Assembly: GCF_000447295.1 (NCBI RefSeq)
Contig: NZ_KE650771.1
Location: 4,977,424-5,029,498 of the forward strand
Length of the DNA stretch: 52,075 bases
DNA from: Fischerella sp. PCC 9431
GTDB taxonomy: Bacteria > Cyanobacteriota > Cyanobacteriia > Cyanobacteriales > Nostocaceae
Reading direction: 5' to 3'
The stretch's first letter is position 1, and each line of letters starts with the position of its first letter. The notes beneath the pieces were generated by a model. It was not told where the DNA came from, searched no databases, and was given only the letters and a program-made list of their open reading frames with translations. The translations under genes and the position numbers were made by a program. Below are positions 1 to 7,012 of the stretch, one piece after another.

Positions 1-144
1 AATAGAACAACGATTCCTTTCATACCAATCAAACCTTTGAGCAAGTAAATAGTTGTATTGGCAACGCAACATTTCAAGCGTTTTATCGATTTTTTCTGCT
101 TGCTTTTTAGTGGGTTTGATTTTGTATTGGTATGAAGTTTTCAT
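1..144 (-). CDS. tnpB: IS200/IS605-type TnpB, N-terminal part (cut by window edge)
   Basis: The minus strand reads an open 48-codon frame from an ATG at 144 to the window edge. It starts MKTSYQYKIKPTKKQ and continues with a CQYNYLLAQR stretch, the usual N-terminus of TnpB (OrfB) of IS605-like elements. TnpB is an RNA-guided nuclease ancestral to Cas12 and helps retain the element; it is not the transposase. The RuvC catalytic residues, zinc finger and guide-RNA end lie outside the window, so intactness cannot be judged. A divergent small gene 65 bp upstream is a common partner in cyanobacterial elements of this kind. Confidence 0.85.
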   Translation of the reverse strand, partial: MKTSYQYKIKPTKKQAEKIDKTLEMLRCQYNYLLAQRFDWYERNRCSI

Positions 145-209
145 TACTTTGTTTTTGCTATCGACCTATAAATAAGATAGCCTAAACGTGTATCCAGCGT
201 GTAACCAAT

Positions 210-377
210 ATGAAAAACAAACAATTAAGATTGAGGATGTCTGAACGACGTTTTTATAAGCTACAATTATGTGCCGTCCAATCTGACAAAACAATGACTC
301 AGATCATTGAAGAACTTATTGACTCGTTACCAGCCCCAGAGATTGGCAATTCCTCATCGACCAACATTGCTGATTGA
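210..377 (+). CDS. small ribbon-helix-helix-like protein of the tnpB element
   Basis: A 55-codon frame runs from ATG at 210 to TGA at 375-377. The product is basic at the N-terminus (KNKQLRLRMSERR), followed by a short helical part (MTQIIEELIDSLP) and a polar tail. Similar 50-60 aa proteins, often called CopG/ribbon-helix-helix-like, are commonly encoded divergently just upstream of tnpB in cyanobacteria. A DNA-binding regulatory role within the element is inferred from fold type and position. There is no strong ribosome binding site. The call as a real gene rests on the family pattern and the divergent arrangement. Confidence 0.6.
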   Translation: MKNKQLRLRMSERRFYKLQLCAVQSDKTMTQIIEELIDSLPAPEIGNSSSTNIAD

Positions 378-441
378 ACTGCGTTCAATTACGCCCGTCG
401 GTCAATTCGTCATTGCCCAAAAATTCATCCCGACGCTCAAC

Positions 442-469
442 GAAGCCTTAGAGCGCGGGGCTTCTTTTT
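442..469 (+). terminator. hairpin plus T-run: terminator or element end
   Basis: GAAGCC at 442-447 pairs with GGCTTC at 459-464 around a GC-rich loop, followed by five T (465-469). It could terminate the small gene at 210-377. It also sits where the subterminal hairpin of an IS200/IS605-type element would be expected, on the tnpB-distal side. The exact element boundary cannot be fixed from this sequence. The hemJ stop codon follows immediately at 477. Confidence 0.45.
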
Positions 470-476
470 GAAAGAG

Positions 477-1061
477 CTAAACCTGCTGCTGAGGAATTTG
501 TGTCATTTCTGCAAGTTGTTTTTCTTTATCAAGTCTGCGCTTTCTCGCGTAAAGCTGGATTGTCACCGCCATTAAAAGTACTAAGCCAAAAATTACCCAA
601 GCAGTCAAGTCTGTGGGCAAACTATTCTTAAAGACAACCAACATCACAATTACGACTAGCAAGACAGTTGGTGCTTCATTCATCGCCCGCATCTGTTTGC
701 TTGTCCATTTGCATCTATTTTCTGCCAACTGTTTCATCAAACGGGCGCAGTAATGATGATAAACAAGTAAAAGTGCCACAAATCCGAGTTTATAGTGCAA
801 CCAAGTTTGTTTTAAAAATTCTGGTTGCGTCACTAGTAAACCGATCGCACAAGCTACCGTCACCAGCATTCCCGGAGTGGTGATGATGTTGTAGAGGCGC
901 TTTTCCATAATTTGATACTGATTTTTGAGTATCGTCTTTGCTGGTTCTGATTCTTGTTCAGCTTCGATGTGATAGATGAAAAGACGCACTAAGTAAAACA
1001 GTCCAGCAAACCAAACGACAACGCCAATAATATGAAATGCTTTAAACCAAGAATAAGCCAT
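477..1061 (-). CDS. hemJ: protoporphyrinogen IX oxidase HemJ
   Basis: A 194-aa integral membrane protein of the HemJ (UPF0093) family. It oxidises protoporphyrinogen IX to protoporphyrin IX, a step shared by haem and chlorophyll synthesis, in most cyanobacteria. Visible features are the N-terminal helix with His10 (FKAFHIIGVVVWFAG), the RLYNIITTPGM segment near residues 55-65, an HYK motif with Lys91, and about five hydrophobic segments (near 8-30, 60-78, 90-110, 130-145 and 152-172). The length is normal for the family. The C-terminal 25 residues are charged and probably cytoplasmic. It stands alone on the minus strand, with the edge of a mobile element just beyond its 3' end. Confidence 0.93.
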   Translation of the reverse strand: MAYSWFKAFHIIGVVVWFAGLFYLVRLFIYHIEAEQESEPAKTILKNQYQIMEKRLYNIITTPGMLVTVACAIGLLVTQPEFLKQTWLHYKLGFVALLLVYHHYCARLMKQLAENRCKWTSKQMRAMNEAPTVLLVVIVMLVVFKNSLPTDLTAWVIFGLVLLMAVTIQLYARKRRLDKEKQLAEMTQIPQQQV

Positions 1062-1244
1062 GAACTATAACCTGTGTTTCTACTCTCAAATATCCAGGTT
1101 ACGGCAATTGGTGGGAATAGGGGTCACAGATAAAGAAGTGTGAAGTCTTAAGACAGAGATTGAACAACCTGAGTATTTTCTGGCGATCGCTTGAAAGAAT
1201 TTAGCCAGATCAAAATCTAGCCAGACAGGCGGGAGTCCCCCTAC

Positions 1245-1403
1245 AGTATGTTTCCCGGAAACCACACACTTATCCAAGGTTTGTATCGCGTTGGTGATAG
1301 CACTATGCCAGGAATTGGTGTCCCTGCGGTAGCTGCATCTGGGATTTTGTGCGCGAATACGTTGGTGGGAGTCAAGCAAATGCAGGAATTGTTGGGATTT
1401 TAG
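1245..1403 (+). pseudogene. C-terminal remnant of a carotenoid isomerase/desaturase-like FAD oxidoreductase
   Basis: The plus frame from 1245 to a TAG at 1401-1403 encodes MFPGNHTLIQGLYRVGDSTM and then PGIGVPAVAASGILCANTLV. This is the conserved C-terminal block of CrtH/CrtD/phytoene-dehydrogenase-like FAD proteins (the FPG...GLYRVGDSTxPGxGVPAVAASG signature). Upstream in this frame there is a stop at 1218-1220, and nothing resembling the rest of a roughly 500-aa enzyme is found back to hemJ. I call it a decayed gene tail left by a deletion. It overlaps, in another frame, the spurious N-terminal extension of the next gene. Confidence 0.7.
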
Positions 1404-1507
1404 TTTTTAGTGAGCAATTATCAGGTGAAATCATAAGACAATTTTGGGAGTTATGCCAAAATCGTTATAGATTGCCTATCCTGGAAGCATATGGCAAGGA
1501 AAGTGGC

Positions 1508-2437
1508 ATGACCAGTCAGACAACTAATTTAAAAACATTGAAAATCGCTGTAGTTGGAGATGTTCACGACCAATGGGAAGTGGAGGATGCTAATGCACTC
1601 AAGCATCTTGGTGTAGACTTAGTGCTGTTTGTCGGAGACTTTGGTAACGAGTCGGTAGAAGTGGTCAGAGCGATCGCATCCCTTGATATTCCCAAGGCAG
1701 CAGTGATGGGAAACCACGATGCATGGTACACTGCCACAGAATGGGGAAGAAAAAAGTGTCCCTACGACCGTTCTAAGGAAGATTGGGTGCAGGAACAGCT
1801 AGATTTATTAGGTGCAGCCCATGTCGGTTATGGGAAGTTGGATATTCCTGCTTTTAACTTGACAGTAGTGGGGGGACGTCCCTTTAGCTGGGGTGGACCA
1901 GAGTGGCGATTTGCTAACATCTGCAAAGAACGGTATGGTGTAAAGGATTTGGATGAGTCCGCCGCCCGGATTTTTGCCGCAGTCAAAAAGGCTGCTTATG
2001 AGACGATTATTTTTGTGGGTCATAATGGCCCTTCTGGGTTAGGCGATCGCCCTGAAGATCCCTGTGGTAAAGATTGGCACCCTATCGGTGGTGATTTTGG
2101 TGATCCTGATTTAGCTGAGGCGATATCTCTAACTCTCACTGCTGGTAAAATCGTTCCTCTGGTAACGTTTGGTCATATGCACCACACATTACGACACACC
2201 AAAAAAGTGTTGCGAAAGCGTGTGTTTACCAGTCCAGAGGGGACAGTTTACTTGAATGCAGCGACTGTACCGAGAATCGTGGATAGTGATGGTCAAAAAC
2301 TGCGGAATTTTTCGATTGTGCTACTGGAAGATGGTGTAGTTTCCCAAGCTTCTAGTGTCTGGGTTGGCAACGACTATAAAGTAGCTTCTGAGGAAATTTT
2401 GTATGAAAAATCCCGTTCAGTAGTGCAAACTGCATGA
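1508..2437 (+). CDS. calcineurin-like metallophosphoesterase (TIGR04168-type)
   Basis: A 309-aa protein from the ATG at 1508. A longer frame back to 1349 exists but its extension overlaps a gene remnant and shows no family similarity. Metal-binding signatures of the superfamily are clear: GDVHD (17-21), a GD at 43-44, GNHD (68-71), VGHNG in the middle and GHMHH near the C-terminal third. This is the metallophosphatase family shared by cyanobacteria and plants. The substrate is unknown; the fold implies a two-metal hydrolase acting on a phosphoester. A hairpin/T-run follows the stop codon and then a tRNA gene. Confidence 0.88.
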   Translation: MTSQTTNLKTLKIAVVGDVHDQWEVEDANALKHLGVDLVLFVGDFGNESVEVVRAIASLDIPKAAVMGNHDAWYTATEWGRKKCPYDRSKEDWVQEQLDLLGAAHVGYGKLDIPAFNLTVVGGRPFSWGGPEWRFANICKERYGVKDLDESAARIFAAVKKAAYETIIFVGHNGPSGLGDRPEDPCGKDWHPIGGDFGDPDLAEAISLTLTAGKIVPLVTFGHMHHTLRHTKKVLRKRVFTSPEGTVYLNAATVPRIVDSDGQKLRNFSIVLLEDGVVSQASSVWVGNDYKVASEEILYEKSRSVVQTA

Positions 2438-2460
2438 ATCTGAGTTATAATGATTTACTG

Positions 2461-2510
2461 GTCAGCTTTTTTAGCTGACGGCTGACGAATGCACTTCGGC
2501 AGCTTTTTTT
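2461..2510 (+). terminator. double hairpin with T-run between metallophosphoesterase and tRNA-Ser
   Basis: Two consecutive hairpins are visible. GTCAGCT (2461-2467) pairs with AGCTGAC (2473-2479). GCTG-A-CGAA (2481-2489) pairs with TTCG-G-CAGC (2495-2503), followed by seven T (2504-2510). The second is a textbook intrinsic terminator for the upstream gene. The tRNA begins at the very next base, so either the tRNA is processed from a longer transcript that escapes this hairpin, or its promoter overlaps it. A TATAAT hexamer lies at 2445-2450. Confidence 0.7.
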
Positions 2511-2595
2511 GGAGAGGTGGCAGAGTGGTCGAATGCGCTCGACTTGAAATCGAGTGATGTGAAAGCATCCGTGGGTTCGAATCCCACCCTCTCCG
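2511..2595 (+). tRNA. trnS: tRNA-Ser (anticodon UGA)
   Basis: An 85-nt class II tRNA. The acceptor stem GGAGAGG (2511-2517) pairs with CCTCTCC (2588-2594), with discriminator G at 2595. The anticodon arm CTCGA-CTTGAAA-TCGAG has anticodon TGA. The long variable arm and the T-loop GTTCGAATC are clear. The 3' CCA is not encoded. It reads UCN serine codons (UCA best). Confidence 0.96.
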
Positions 2596-2602
2596 CTTAA
2601 CA

Positions 2603-2633
2603 ATTAAAAATTAAAAATTAAAAATTAAAAATT
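2603..2633. repeat. heptamer tandem repeat ATTAAAA
   Basis: Four and a half tandem copies of ATTAAAA lie directly after the tRNA. The same heptamer array occurs at 40602-40625. Short tandem heptamers of this kind are characteristic intergenic elements of heterocystous cyanobacteria. Confidence 0.9.
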
Positions 2634-2645
2634 GGGAGAATGTCC

Positions 2646-2999
2646 CTACTTGGAGTTTTTGGTGGAGACTATGATTGCACCAAGAATACGTGTGAGTTCT
2701 TCGGCTTCGGTTTGGAGTTGGCTAATCCTTTCTTGAGGTATTATTTCAGATGCAACGAGTAATTTTAGCCAATACCGAGTTTCACGTGATTCTTTAAGCG
2801 CAATCATCATTTTGCCAATAAAATCTGCTTTACTTTGTGCAGCTTGCGCTTCTTCTACATTAGCTCCAATAGATGTTCCTGACCTTAACAATTGTTGAGC
2901 AAGGGTTCGCGCTACCCCTGGTTTGTCATCTAAAAACTGGCACAATTTGACTATGCGAATTGAAAAAGTAAAAGTGCGATCGCAAATATCTTTTTTCAC
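2646..2999 (-). CDS. four-helix bundle protein (S23 / 23S rRNA intervening-sequence family)
   Basis: A 117-aa protein with the family pattern: FTFSIRIVKLCQFL, then LAQQLLRSGTSIGANVEEAQAAQSKADF (residues about 35-62), then MMIALKESRETRYWLKLL. These four-helix proteins were first found inside rRNA intervening sequences but are often free-standing, and relatives serve as Avd accessory proteins in diversity-generating retroelements. No reverse transcriptase or template repeat is visible nearby, so an Avd role has no support here. Function is unknown; a pentameric nucleic-acid-binding protein is the family expectation. ATG start at 2999, single gene. Confidence 0.88.
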   Translation of the reverse strand: MKKDICDRTFTFSIRIVKLCQFLDDKPGVARTLAQQLLRSGTSIGANVEEAQAAQSKADFIGKMMIALKESRETRYWLKLLVASEIIPQERISQLQTEAEELTRILGAIIVSTKNSK

Positions 3000-3054
3000 A
3001 AATGAAAGTTAATTAACACCAAATCTATTAGAGTAGATGCATTAACAATGTAGT

Positions 3055-3765
3055 TTAACGAAAACCCAATATTTCTGAAATCGCCGCTATAATATCGAGA
3101 TAAATACTGCCACCTCGTACCGACCGCAACAATTCAAAATTAGTTTTAGGATCACCAAAAAAAGGTCTAAGAGTCCATCCTAACTGCATACCAACAAAGG
3201 CATAAAGGAACAACCAAGATCTTAAAATAGTTGTGCGAGTCCCTTTACCAACTTCATCTTGTTGGGAAAGTAACTGCATTCCTTCATAAAGAAATTTCAC
3301 ACCAAAAGAACCTGTAATCGCAAAAACTAAGACATTCAAAAGTTTAAAAAATTGATAAGAATCGGGAGCTGTGATTAAGAAAAATAGTGTGACTGGAGCC
3401 AAACTAAAAAGCAGAACACTAATCACAGCCATAGCTGTGAGCAATACTACCAAATGCTGTTGAATGGTGCTACGAGAACCAAATAAAACATTAAAAAAGT
3501 ACAAAGTTGGCAAACAGATTATGAGCGTTAATAAGTATAAAATCGGCAATTTAATAGCAGCAGATAATGCTTGTATCCAACTATGGGATGCACCAATCAT
3601 CGCACCATAAATAGCAAAGAAAATTGAACTAGTAACTAAAAGAGAAACTGCTTTGCTTTCTAATCTTGTTCTTTGACGAATTTCTTCTAGGAAAGCTTGG
3701 CGATCGCGCAGTAAGCCAATCAGCACCACAAAGTATCTTGTTCCCTGAGATTGCCGCATACTCAT
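3055..3765 (-). CDS. multi-pass membrane protein, unknown function
   Basis: A 236-aa protein with about five hydrophobic segments (near residues 40-60, 68-92, 104-130, 138-160 and 185-200) separated by short loops, and a charged N-terminus RDRQAFLEEIRQRTRLESKA. Close relatives are common in filamentous cyanobacteria and are often labelled actin-binding WH2 domain protein; nothing in this sequence supports actin binding. The architecture resembles Yip1-like membrane domains, which is only a weak comparison. Function unknown. It stands alone, with about 280 bp of AT-rich sequence on its 5' side and no clear motif there. Confidence 0.75.
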   Translation of the reverse strand: MSMRQSQGTRYFVVLIGLLRDRQAFLEEIRQRTRLESKAVSLLVTSSIFFAIYGAMIGASHSWIQALSAAIKLPILYLLTLIICLPTLYFFNVLFGSRSTIQQHLVVLLTAMAVISVLLFSLAPVTLFFLITAPDSYQFFKLLNVLVFAITGSFGVKFLYEGMQLLSQQDEVGKGTRTTILRSWLFLYAFVGMQLGWTLRPFFGDPKTNFELLRSVRGGSIYLDIIAAISEILGFR

Positions 3766-4047
3766 GTTATCTTCACACCTTTGTTATGAAGTGATCAATC
3801 CGAAAAATCACTGCCAAATGTATACTTATTAAGTATCAATTTAGCTAAGGATATAAATAATAACAATCATAACAAGTCGGCAAAGTCGTTTTTCGGAAAG
3901 CCTTGATTGTTTGTTCCCTCTTTCCCCAACTCAAGCCAGGCTTGTAGTGTTGTAGATAACAGTGTTTTTATCAAGCACTTTATTTAAATTTAGGAGCTGC
4001 TAACATTCAAGCTTTCACAAAAGAGAATTTCTCGGTTGCTGACTTTG

Positions 4048-4722
4048 CTAATTAGATTGTGAATTTCTACCCGACTTCCTGTATAACCGCCACATTTCCA
4101 AACTCAATATACAGGTCATCAACCAGACTACACCCGCCGCATAGCCAGCTATGACATCAGTCGGCCAGTGTACGCCTAAATAAAGCCGACTAAAACCAAT
4201 TGCTATAATGAGAATAATGGTGACTGTAAAAATCCATGCTCGCCAACGAGGATATCGCTTTGCGATTAGATAGCCAATGAAACCATAAATTACTAATGAA
4301 ATCATCGCATGACCGCTAGGAAAGCTGTACTGACCGACGTCAACGATACGATTCCACAGTTGCGGACGCGCTCTACCAAATAGCACTTTTATTAAATAAT
4401 TTAAGCCGATCGCACCAACTGCGGCAATACCCAAAGTAGTTGCTTGCGAACGACGGTGAATATAGAGTAATCTGATTGCTATTCCCAAACAAATCAGCAG
4501 CAAAAATACTGGTTCACCCAAAAAGGTGATACCCAACATTACGCGATCGCCTATGGGTGTATGCATCTGCCGAATTGCCAGCAAAATGCTTTGGTCGAAC
4601 CTTTGAGTTTCTTTCTCTAGAACTTCTTCGGCGATTTGAGCAAATACCCACAACGCTAGGGCTGAAAGTAACAGTCCCATTAACCGAATGCTGAATACCA
4701 AAGAAAAAATCCGCGATCGCAT
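4048..4722 (-). CDS. PAP2-family membrane phosphatase
   Basis: A 224-aa protein with the three signature motifs of the type 2 phosphatidic acid phosphatase superfamily: KVLFGRARP (residues 112-120), PSGH (135-138) and SRLYLGVHWPTD (178-189). The motif histidines are the catalytic residues. Six hydrophobic segments place it in the membrane with the active site probably outside. The likely substrate is a lipid phosphate such as phosphatidate or undecaprenyl pyrophosphate; the sequence does not decide which. The XRE regulator gene ends 33 bp upstream on the same strand, so the two are probably co-transcribed from the promoter at about 4992-5020. Confidence 0.92.
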   Translation of the reverse strand: MRSRIFSLVFSIRLMGLLLSALALWVFAQIAEEVLEKETQRFDQSILLAIRQMHTPIGDRVMLGITFLGEPVFLLLICLGIAIRLLYIHRRSQATTLGIAAVGAIGLNYLIKVLFGRARPQLWNRIVDVGQYSFPSGHAMISLVIYGFIGYLIAKRYPRWRAWIFTVTIILIIAIGFSRLYLGVHWPTDVIAGYAAGVVWLMTCILSLEMWRLYRKSGRNSQSN

Positions 4723-4755
4723 CTAAATACCAGTTTTGTTGTATAGTAATCTTTC

Positions 4756-4968
4756 CTATTCTTCTACTACCTCAACTAAGTCTTCAATCATCACATCCAA
4801 TGCCCGCGCCATTTTCAAAATTGAGGTAAAATCTACCATTGCTAGCCCTGGCGATCGCGCGTAGGCTCTAACTGAACTATAGGCTACTCCCGAATAGTCA
4901 GAAACATCTTTGAGCGTCCAACCTTTTTCACCTGCAAATTCCCTAATCCGTAGCCTAATCAGCCCCAT
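4756..4968 (-). CDS. XRE/Cro-C1 type helix-turn-helix regulator
   Basis: A 70-aa single-domain DNA-binding protein. The helix-turn-helix covers about residues 17-37 (WTLKDVSDYSGVAYSSVRAY), followed by the short helix ILKMARALDVMIEDLVEVVEE. It lies just upstream of the PAP2 phosphatase gene on the same strand. Its promoter region holds an inverted repeat AAACGAT-N8-ATCGTTT that encloses a TATAAT, so negative autoregulation is a reasonable inference. No partner toxin is evident, so a toxin-antitoxin role is not supported. Confidence 0.85.
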   Translation of the reverse strand: MGLIRLRIREFAGEKGWTLKDVSDYSGVAYSSVRAYARSPGLAMVDFTSILKMARALDVMIEDLVEVVEE

Positions 4969-4981
4969 TTTTTATCTTGAC

Positions 4982-5032
4982 AAACGATGAGATTATATCG
5001 TTTAATTATTACACTTTAAATTAAAAAACGAT
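4982..5032 (-). promoter_or_regulatory. promoter with operator-like palindrome upstream of the XRE gene
   Basis: AAACGAT (4982-4988) and ATCGTTT (4997-5003) form a perfect 7-bp inverted repeat around 8 bp. A third half-site AAACGAT lies at 5026-5032. Reading toward the gene, a TATAAT -10 hexamer (4997 to 4992) falls inside the palindrome, 24 bp from the ATG at 4968. A weak TTTAAA sits about 17 bp further upstream. A protein bound to the palindrome would cover the -10 box. Confidence 0.6.
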
Positions 5033-5137
5033 CTCCCCCGGCGTAGGAAACTGAAGGGCGATCGCTTTTGTAGTAAATTAAATCTCTTCTTCTAACGGAT
5101 ACATCATTTGTCAAAAGTTATCCGCCAAGGGATTTGG

Positions 5138-5656
5138 ATGTATCCATCTCAAAAGGATTTGTCTATTATGTTATCATTACCCACACCAAAAGCGATTGTC
5201 ATCCGTGAGTCAAAAATTGTCCACAAGTCGAGAACCATCAACCCATTAGCCAGATTTGTTACCGAAGAAGCTGTTTGCTTGATGTTAAATATCAAGCCAG
5301 AGAATATTTATGTTGTAGAATGCTGGCGCTACATGGTTTACGTTCATGGTAAGGGTGTGAGTAAGTTTGTCAGTTATGCAGATTTTCCGCCAATTCTGGG
5401 AGTTCGACCACCAACTCCAGCAGAAACAGCCAAGTGGCGCAGACGTTGGCGCAAAAATTTCAACCCCGAATACAGAAAGCAAGCACCAAAATGGTGGGCA
5501 AACTTTTTTGCAGACGAAGTTTCGCAAGCAGCTTCAGAACCTACGTTGAAAAGTTGGAGTGATTTAATAGAATCAATTAAATTTGCATTTAATGAAGAAA
5601 GCTGGGAAATACTACAAAAAAATTCTCAAAAACAACCACTAATTACTAACCTCTAA
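5138..5656 (+). CDS. hypothetical protein
   Basis: A 172-aa protein from the ATG at 5138, chosen because AAGGG (5127-5131) lies 6 bp upstream. A TTG at 5108 in the same frame has no such site. I do not recognise a family. The N-terminal 80 residues look like a compact alpha/beta domain (KAIVIRESKIVHKS, IKPENIYVVECWRYMVYVHG). Then comes a Pro/Trp/Arg-rich basic stretch (PPTPAETAKWRRRWRKNF, KQAPKWWANFF, about residues 93-130) and a helical acidic tail. It has no signal peptide or membrane segment. The basic middle could bind nucleic acid, which is a guess from composition only. Confidence 0.6.
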   Translation: MYPSQKDLSIMLSLPTPKAIVIRESKIVHKSRTINPLARFVTEEAVCLMLNIKPENIYVVECWRYMVYVHGKGVSKFVSYADFPPILGVRPPTPAETAKWRRRWRKNFNPEYRKQAPKWWANFFADEVSQAASEPTLKSWSDLIESIKFAFNEESWEILQKNSQKQPLITNL

Positions 5657-5775
5657 CCACCAGTTTTTTCAACTAGACCTGTAAGGAGTCCCACACCGTA
5701 ATCTAAGGGTTCGGTGTTGGGAGGAATTGCGGGTTTGATTTGTTGTGTCCTGTGACGGTGTAAATTTAGAAAATG
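5653..5775 (-). pseudogene. possible C-terminal gene remnant
   Basis: On the minus strand a frame ending in TAG at 5653-5655 reads QQIKPAIPPNTEPLDYGVGL, then LTGLVEKTGG. It looks like real protein rather than repeat translation, but upstream it runs into generic intergenic repeat sequence (the TTAGTGTCTTAGTG stretch near 5790) with no plausible start. I do not recognise the parent family. It overlaps the stop of the plus-strand hypothetical gene by a few bases. It could be a remnant or chance coding. Confidence 0.25.
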
Positions 5776-5920
5776 AAAATTTCTTGGTGTCTTAGTGTCT
5801 TAGTGTTGAAAAAATTACTTTTTACCACAAAGGCACAGAGACACAAAGAGAAAATATATTTTCTTAATTTAAGATAATGGTTCTTTTTCTATCCACCTTG
5901 AAAGGACTAGCGCTAACCAC

Positions 5921-6838
5921 TTATTCAGTAATCTTTTTCCTGGCTCTTTCTGCACGTGCTTCAGCACTTGCCATCACTTCGTCCATATTCTCTAATACTT
6001 CACCAGGAAAATTTTCTAAGACTCTGGTAGAAAGAGCAACCCGATTTTTTCCTTCATCCAAGTCAATAATTACGGCTTTGATTGATTGACCAACTTGGAA
6101 TACTTTTTCCAGATTGTCAATAAATTTCTGAGTGATCTGCTTGATGTGTAGTAAAGCGCTAACGCCATCTATATCTACAAATACACCAAAGGGTCTGATA
6201 CCACTAATTTTCCCTTCTACTAACTGACCTAATTCAAAGGTACTGAAGCTAGCAGAGCGAGTTGCCAAACGCTGGGAAAGTATAAGTTTCTTATTATTGC
6301 GATCAATTTCTAAAAAACTAACAGTCAGAGTTTGTCCTTTGAGGGATTCTAAATTATCACGTTCGAGCAGGTGCGATCGCGGAATAAATCCCCGCAGTCC
6401 CAGAATATCAACAGTCACACCGCCTTTATTAACATTGAATACCCGGACTTCCACTGTCTGTGAATTATCCCGCATTTGGGCTAGTCGTTCCCAAATATGT
6501 TTAATTTCTAATTGTCGTCGCGAAAGTGTGACTTGCCCTTCTGCGTCTTGATCGCGAATGATTAAAAATTCTAATTCCTCATTGAGTGGCAGTACCTCAG
6601 ATAAATCTGTTACATTTCTCAAAGCAGCCTCTTCACGGGGAATAAAGGCAGACGATTTACCACCAATATCTACATAAGCGCCATCTGGATCTAACTGAAA
6701 AACTTTTCCATGTACTACCTGTCCTTTTTGAAACTGGTAATCATGTTTTTCCAGTGCTTTAGCAAAATCGTCCATTGAAAAAGATGAATTGGCTGTTTGA
6801 GAAAGTTTAGTTTCAGAATTCATGACTTGTGCAGACAA
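5921..6838 (-). CDS. rps1b: S1 RNA-binding-domain protein, short ribosomal protein S1 homologue
   Basis: A 305-aa protein with three S1 RNA-binding domains at about residues 37-107 (GQVVHGKVFQLDPDGAYVDIGGKSSAFIP), 124-190 (VEVRVFNVNKGGVTVDILGLRGFIPRS) and 207-275 (GQLVEGKISGIRPFGVFVDIDGVSALLHI). Cyanobacteria carry a longer rps1a of about 330-345 aa and a shorter rps1b of about 305 aa; length and layout favour rps1b. S1 helps recruit mRNA to the 30S subunit, which is relevant where many genes lack strong Shine-Dalgarno sites. The a/b assignment rests mainly on length. A repeat-rich spacer follows upstream. Confidence 0.87.
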   Translation of the reverse strand: MSAQVMNSETKLSQTANSSFSMDDFAKALEKHDYQFQKGQVVHGKVFQLDPDGAYVDIGGKSSAFIPREEAALRNVTDLSEVLPLNEELEFLIIRDQDAEGQVTLSRRQLEIKHIWERLAQMRDNSQTVEVRVFNVNKGGVTVDILGLRGFIPRSHLLERDNLESLKGQTLTVSFLEIDRNNKKLILSQRLATRSASFSTFELGQLVEGKISGIRPFGVFVDIDGVSALLHIKQITQKFIDNLEKVFQVGQSIKAVIIDLDEGKNRVALSTRVLENFPGEVLENMDEVMASAEARAERARKKITE

Positions 6839-6845
6839 ATTGTTA

Positions 6846-7012
6846 ATTAGTCAATAGTCAATAGTCCAGAGTCCAGAGTCAATAGTAGAGACGCGATTAT
6901 ACTCTTACCTTGAAGCCGCTCTTACGAGCGTCTACGCGTCTATACAATAGTCAATAGTCCAGAGTTTTTCATCACTCTTGACCATTGACCTTTGACTATT
7001 GACCCTTGACTA
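6846..7012. repeat. GTCAATA-type repeats with inverted arms
   Basis: The spacer between rps1b and the dienelactone hydrolase holds repeated GTCAATAGTC and CAGAGTC units (6846-6885 and 6952-6965). These are followed by complementary GACTATTGAC units (6990-7012), so the two sides can pair. The middle carries part of a TAGAGACGCGA palindrome related to the perfect hairpin at 49255. No gene is visible. Confidence 0.8.

Noticed and set aside
1086-1379. Minus-strand frame of 97 codons opposite the carotenoid-oxidoreductase remnant
   Set aside because: The plus strand there encodes a recognisable protein block, so the minus frame is a shadow with no family resemblance.
1349-1507. N-terminal extension of the metallophosphoesterase
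   Set aside because: It overlaps the remnant in another frame and the family starts near the ATG at 1508.
2646-2999. Diversity-generating retroelement (Avd-like four-helix protein)
   Set aside because: No reverse transcriptase, template repeat or variable-repeat target is visible nearby; the protein is equally typical of free-standing S23-family genes.
4756-4968. Toxin-antitoxin pair with the XRE protein as antitoxin
   Set aside because: The neighbouring gene is a PAP2 membrane phosphatase, not a known toxin type.
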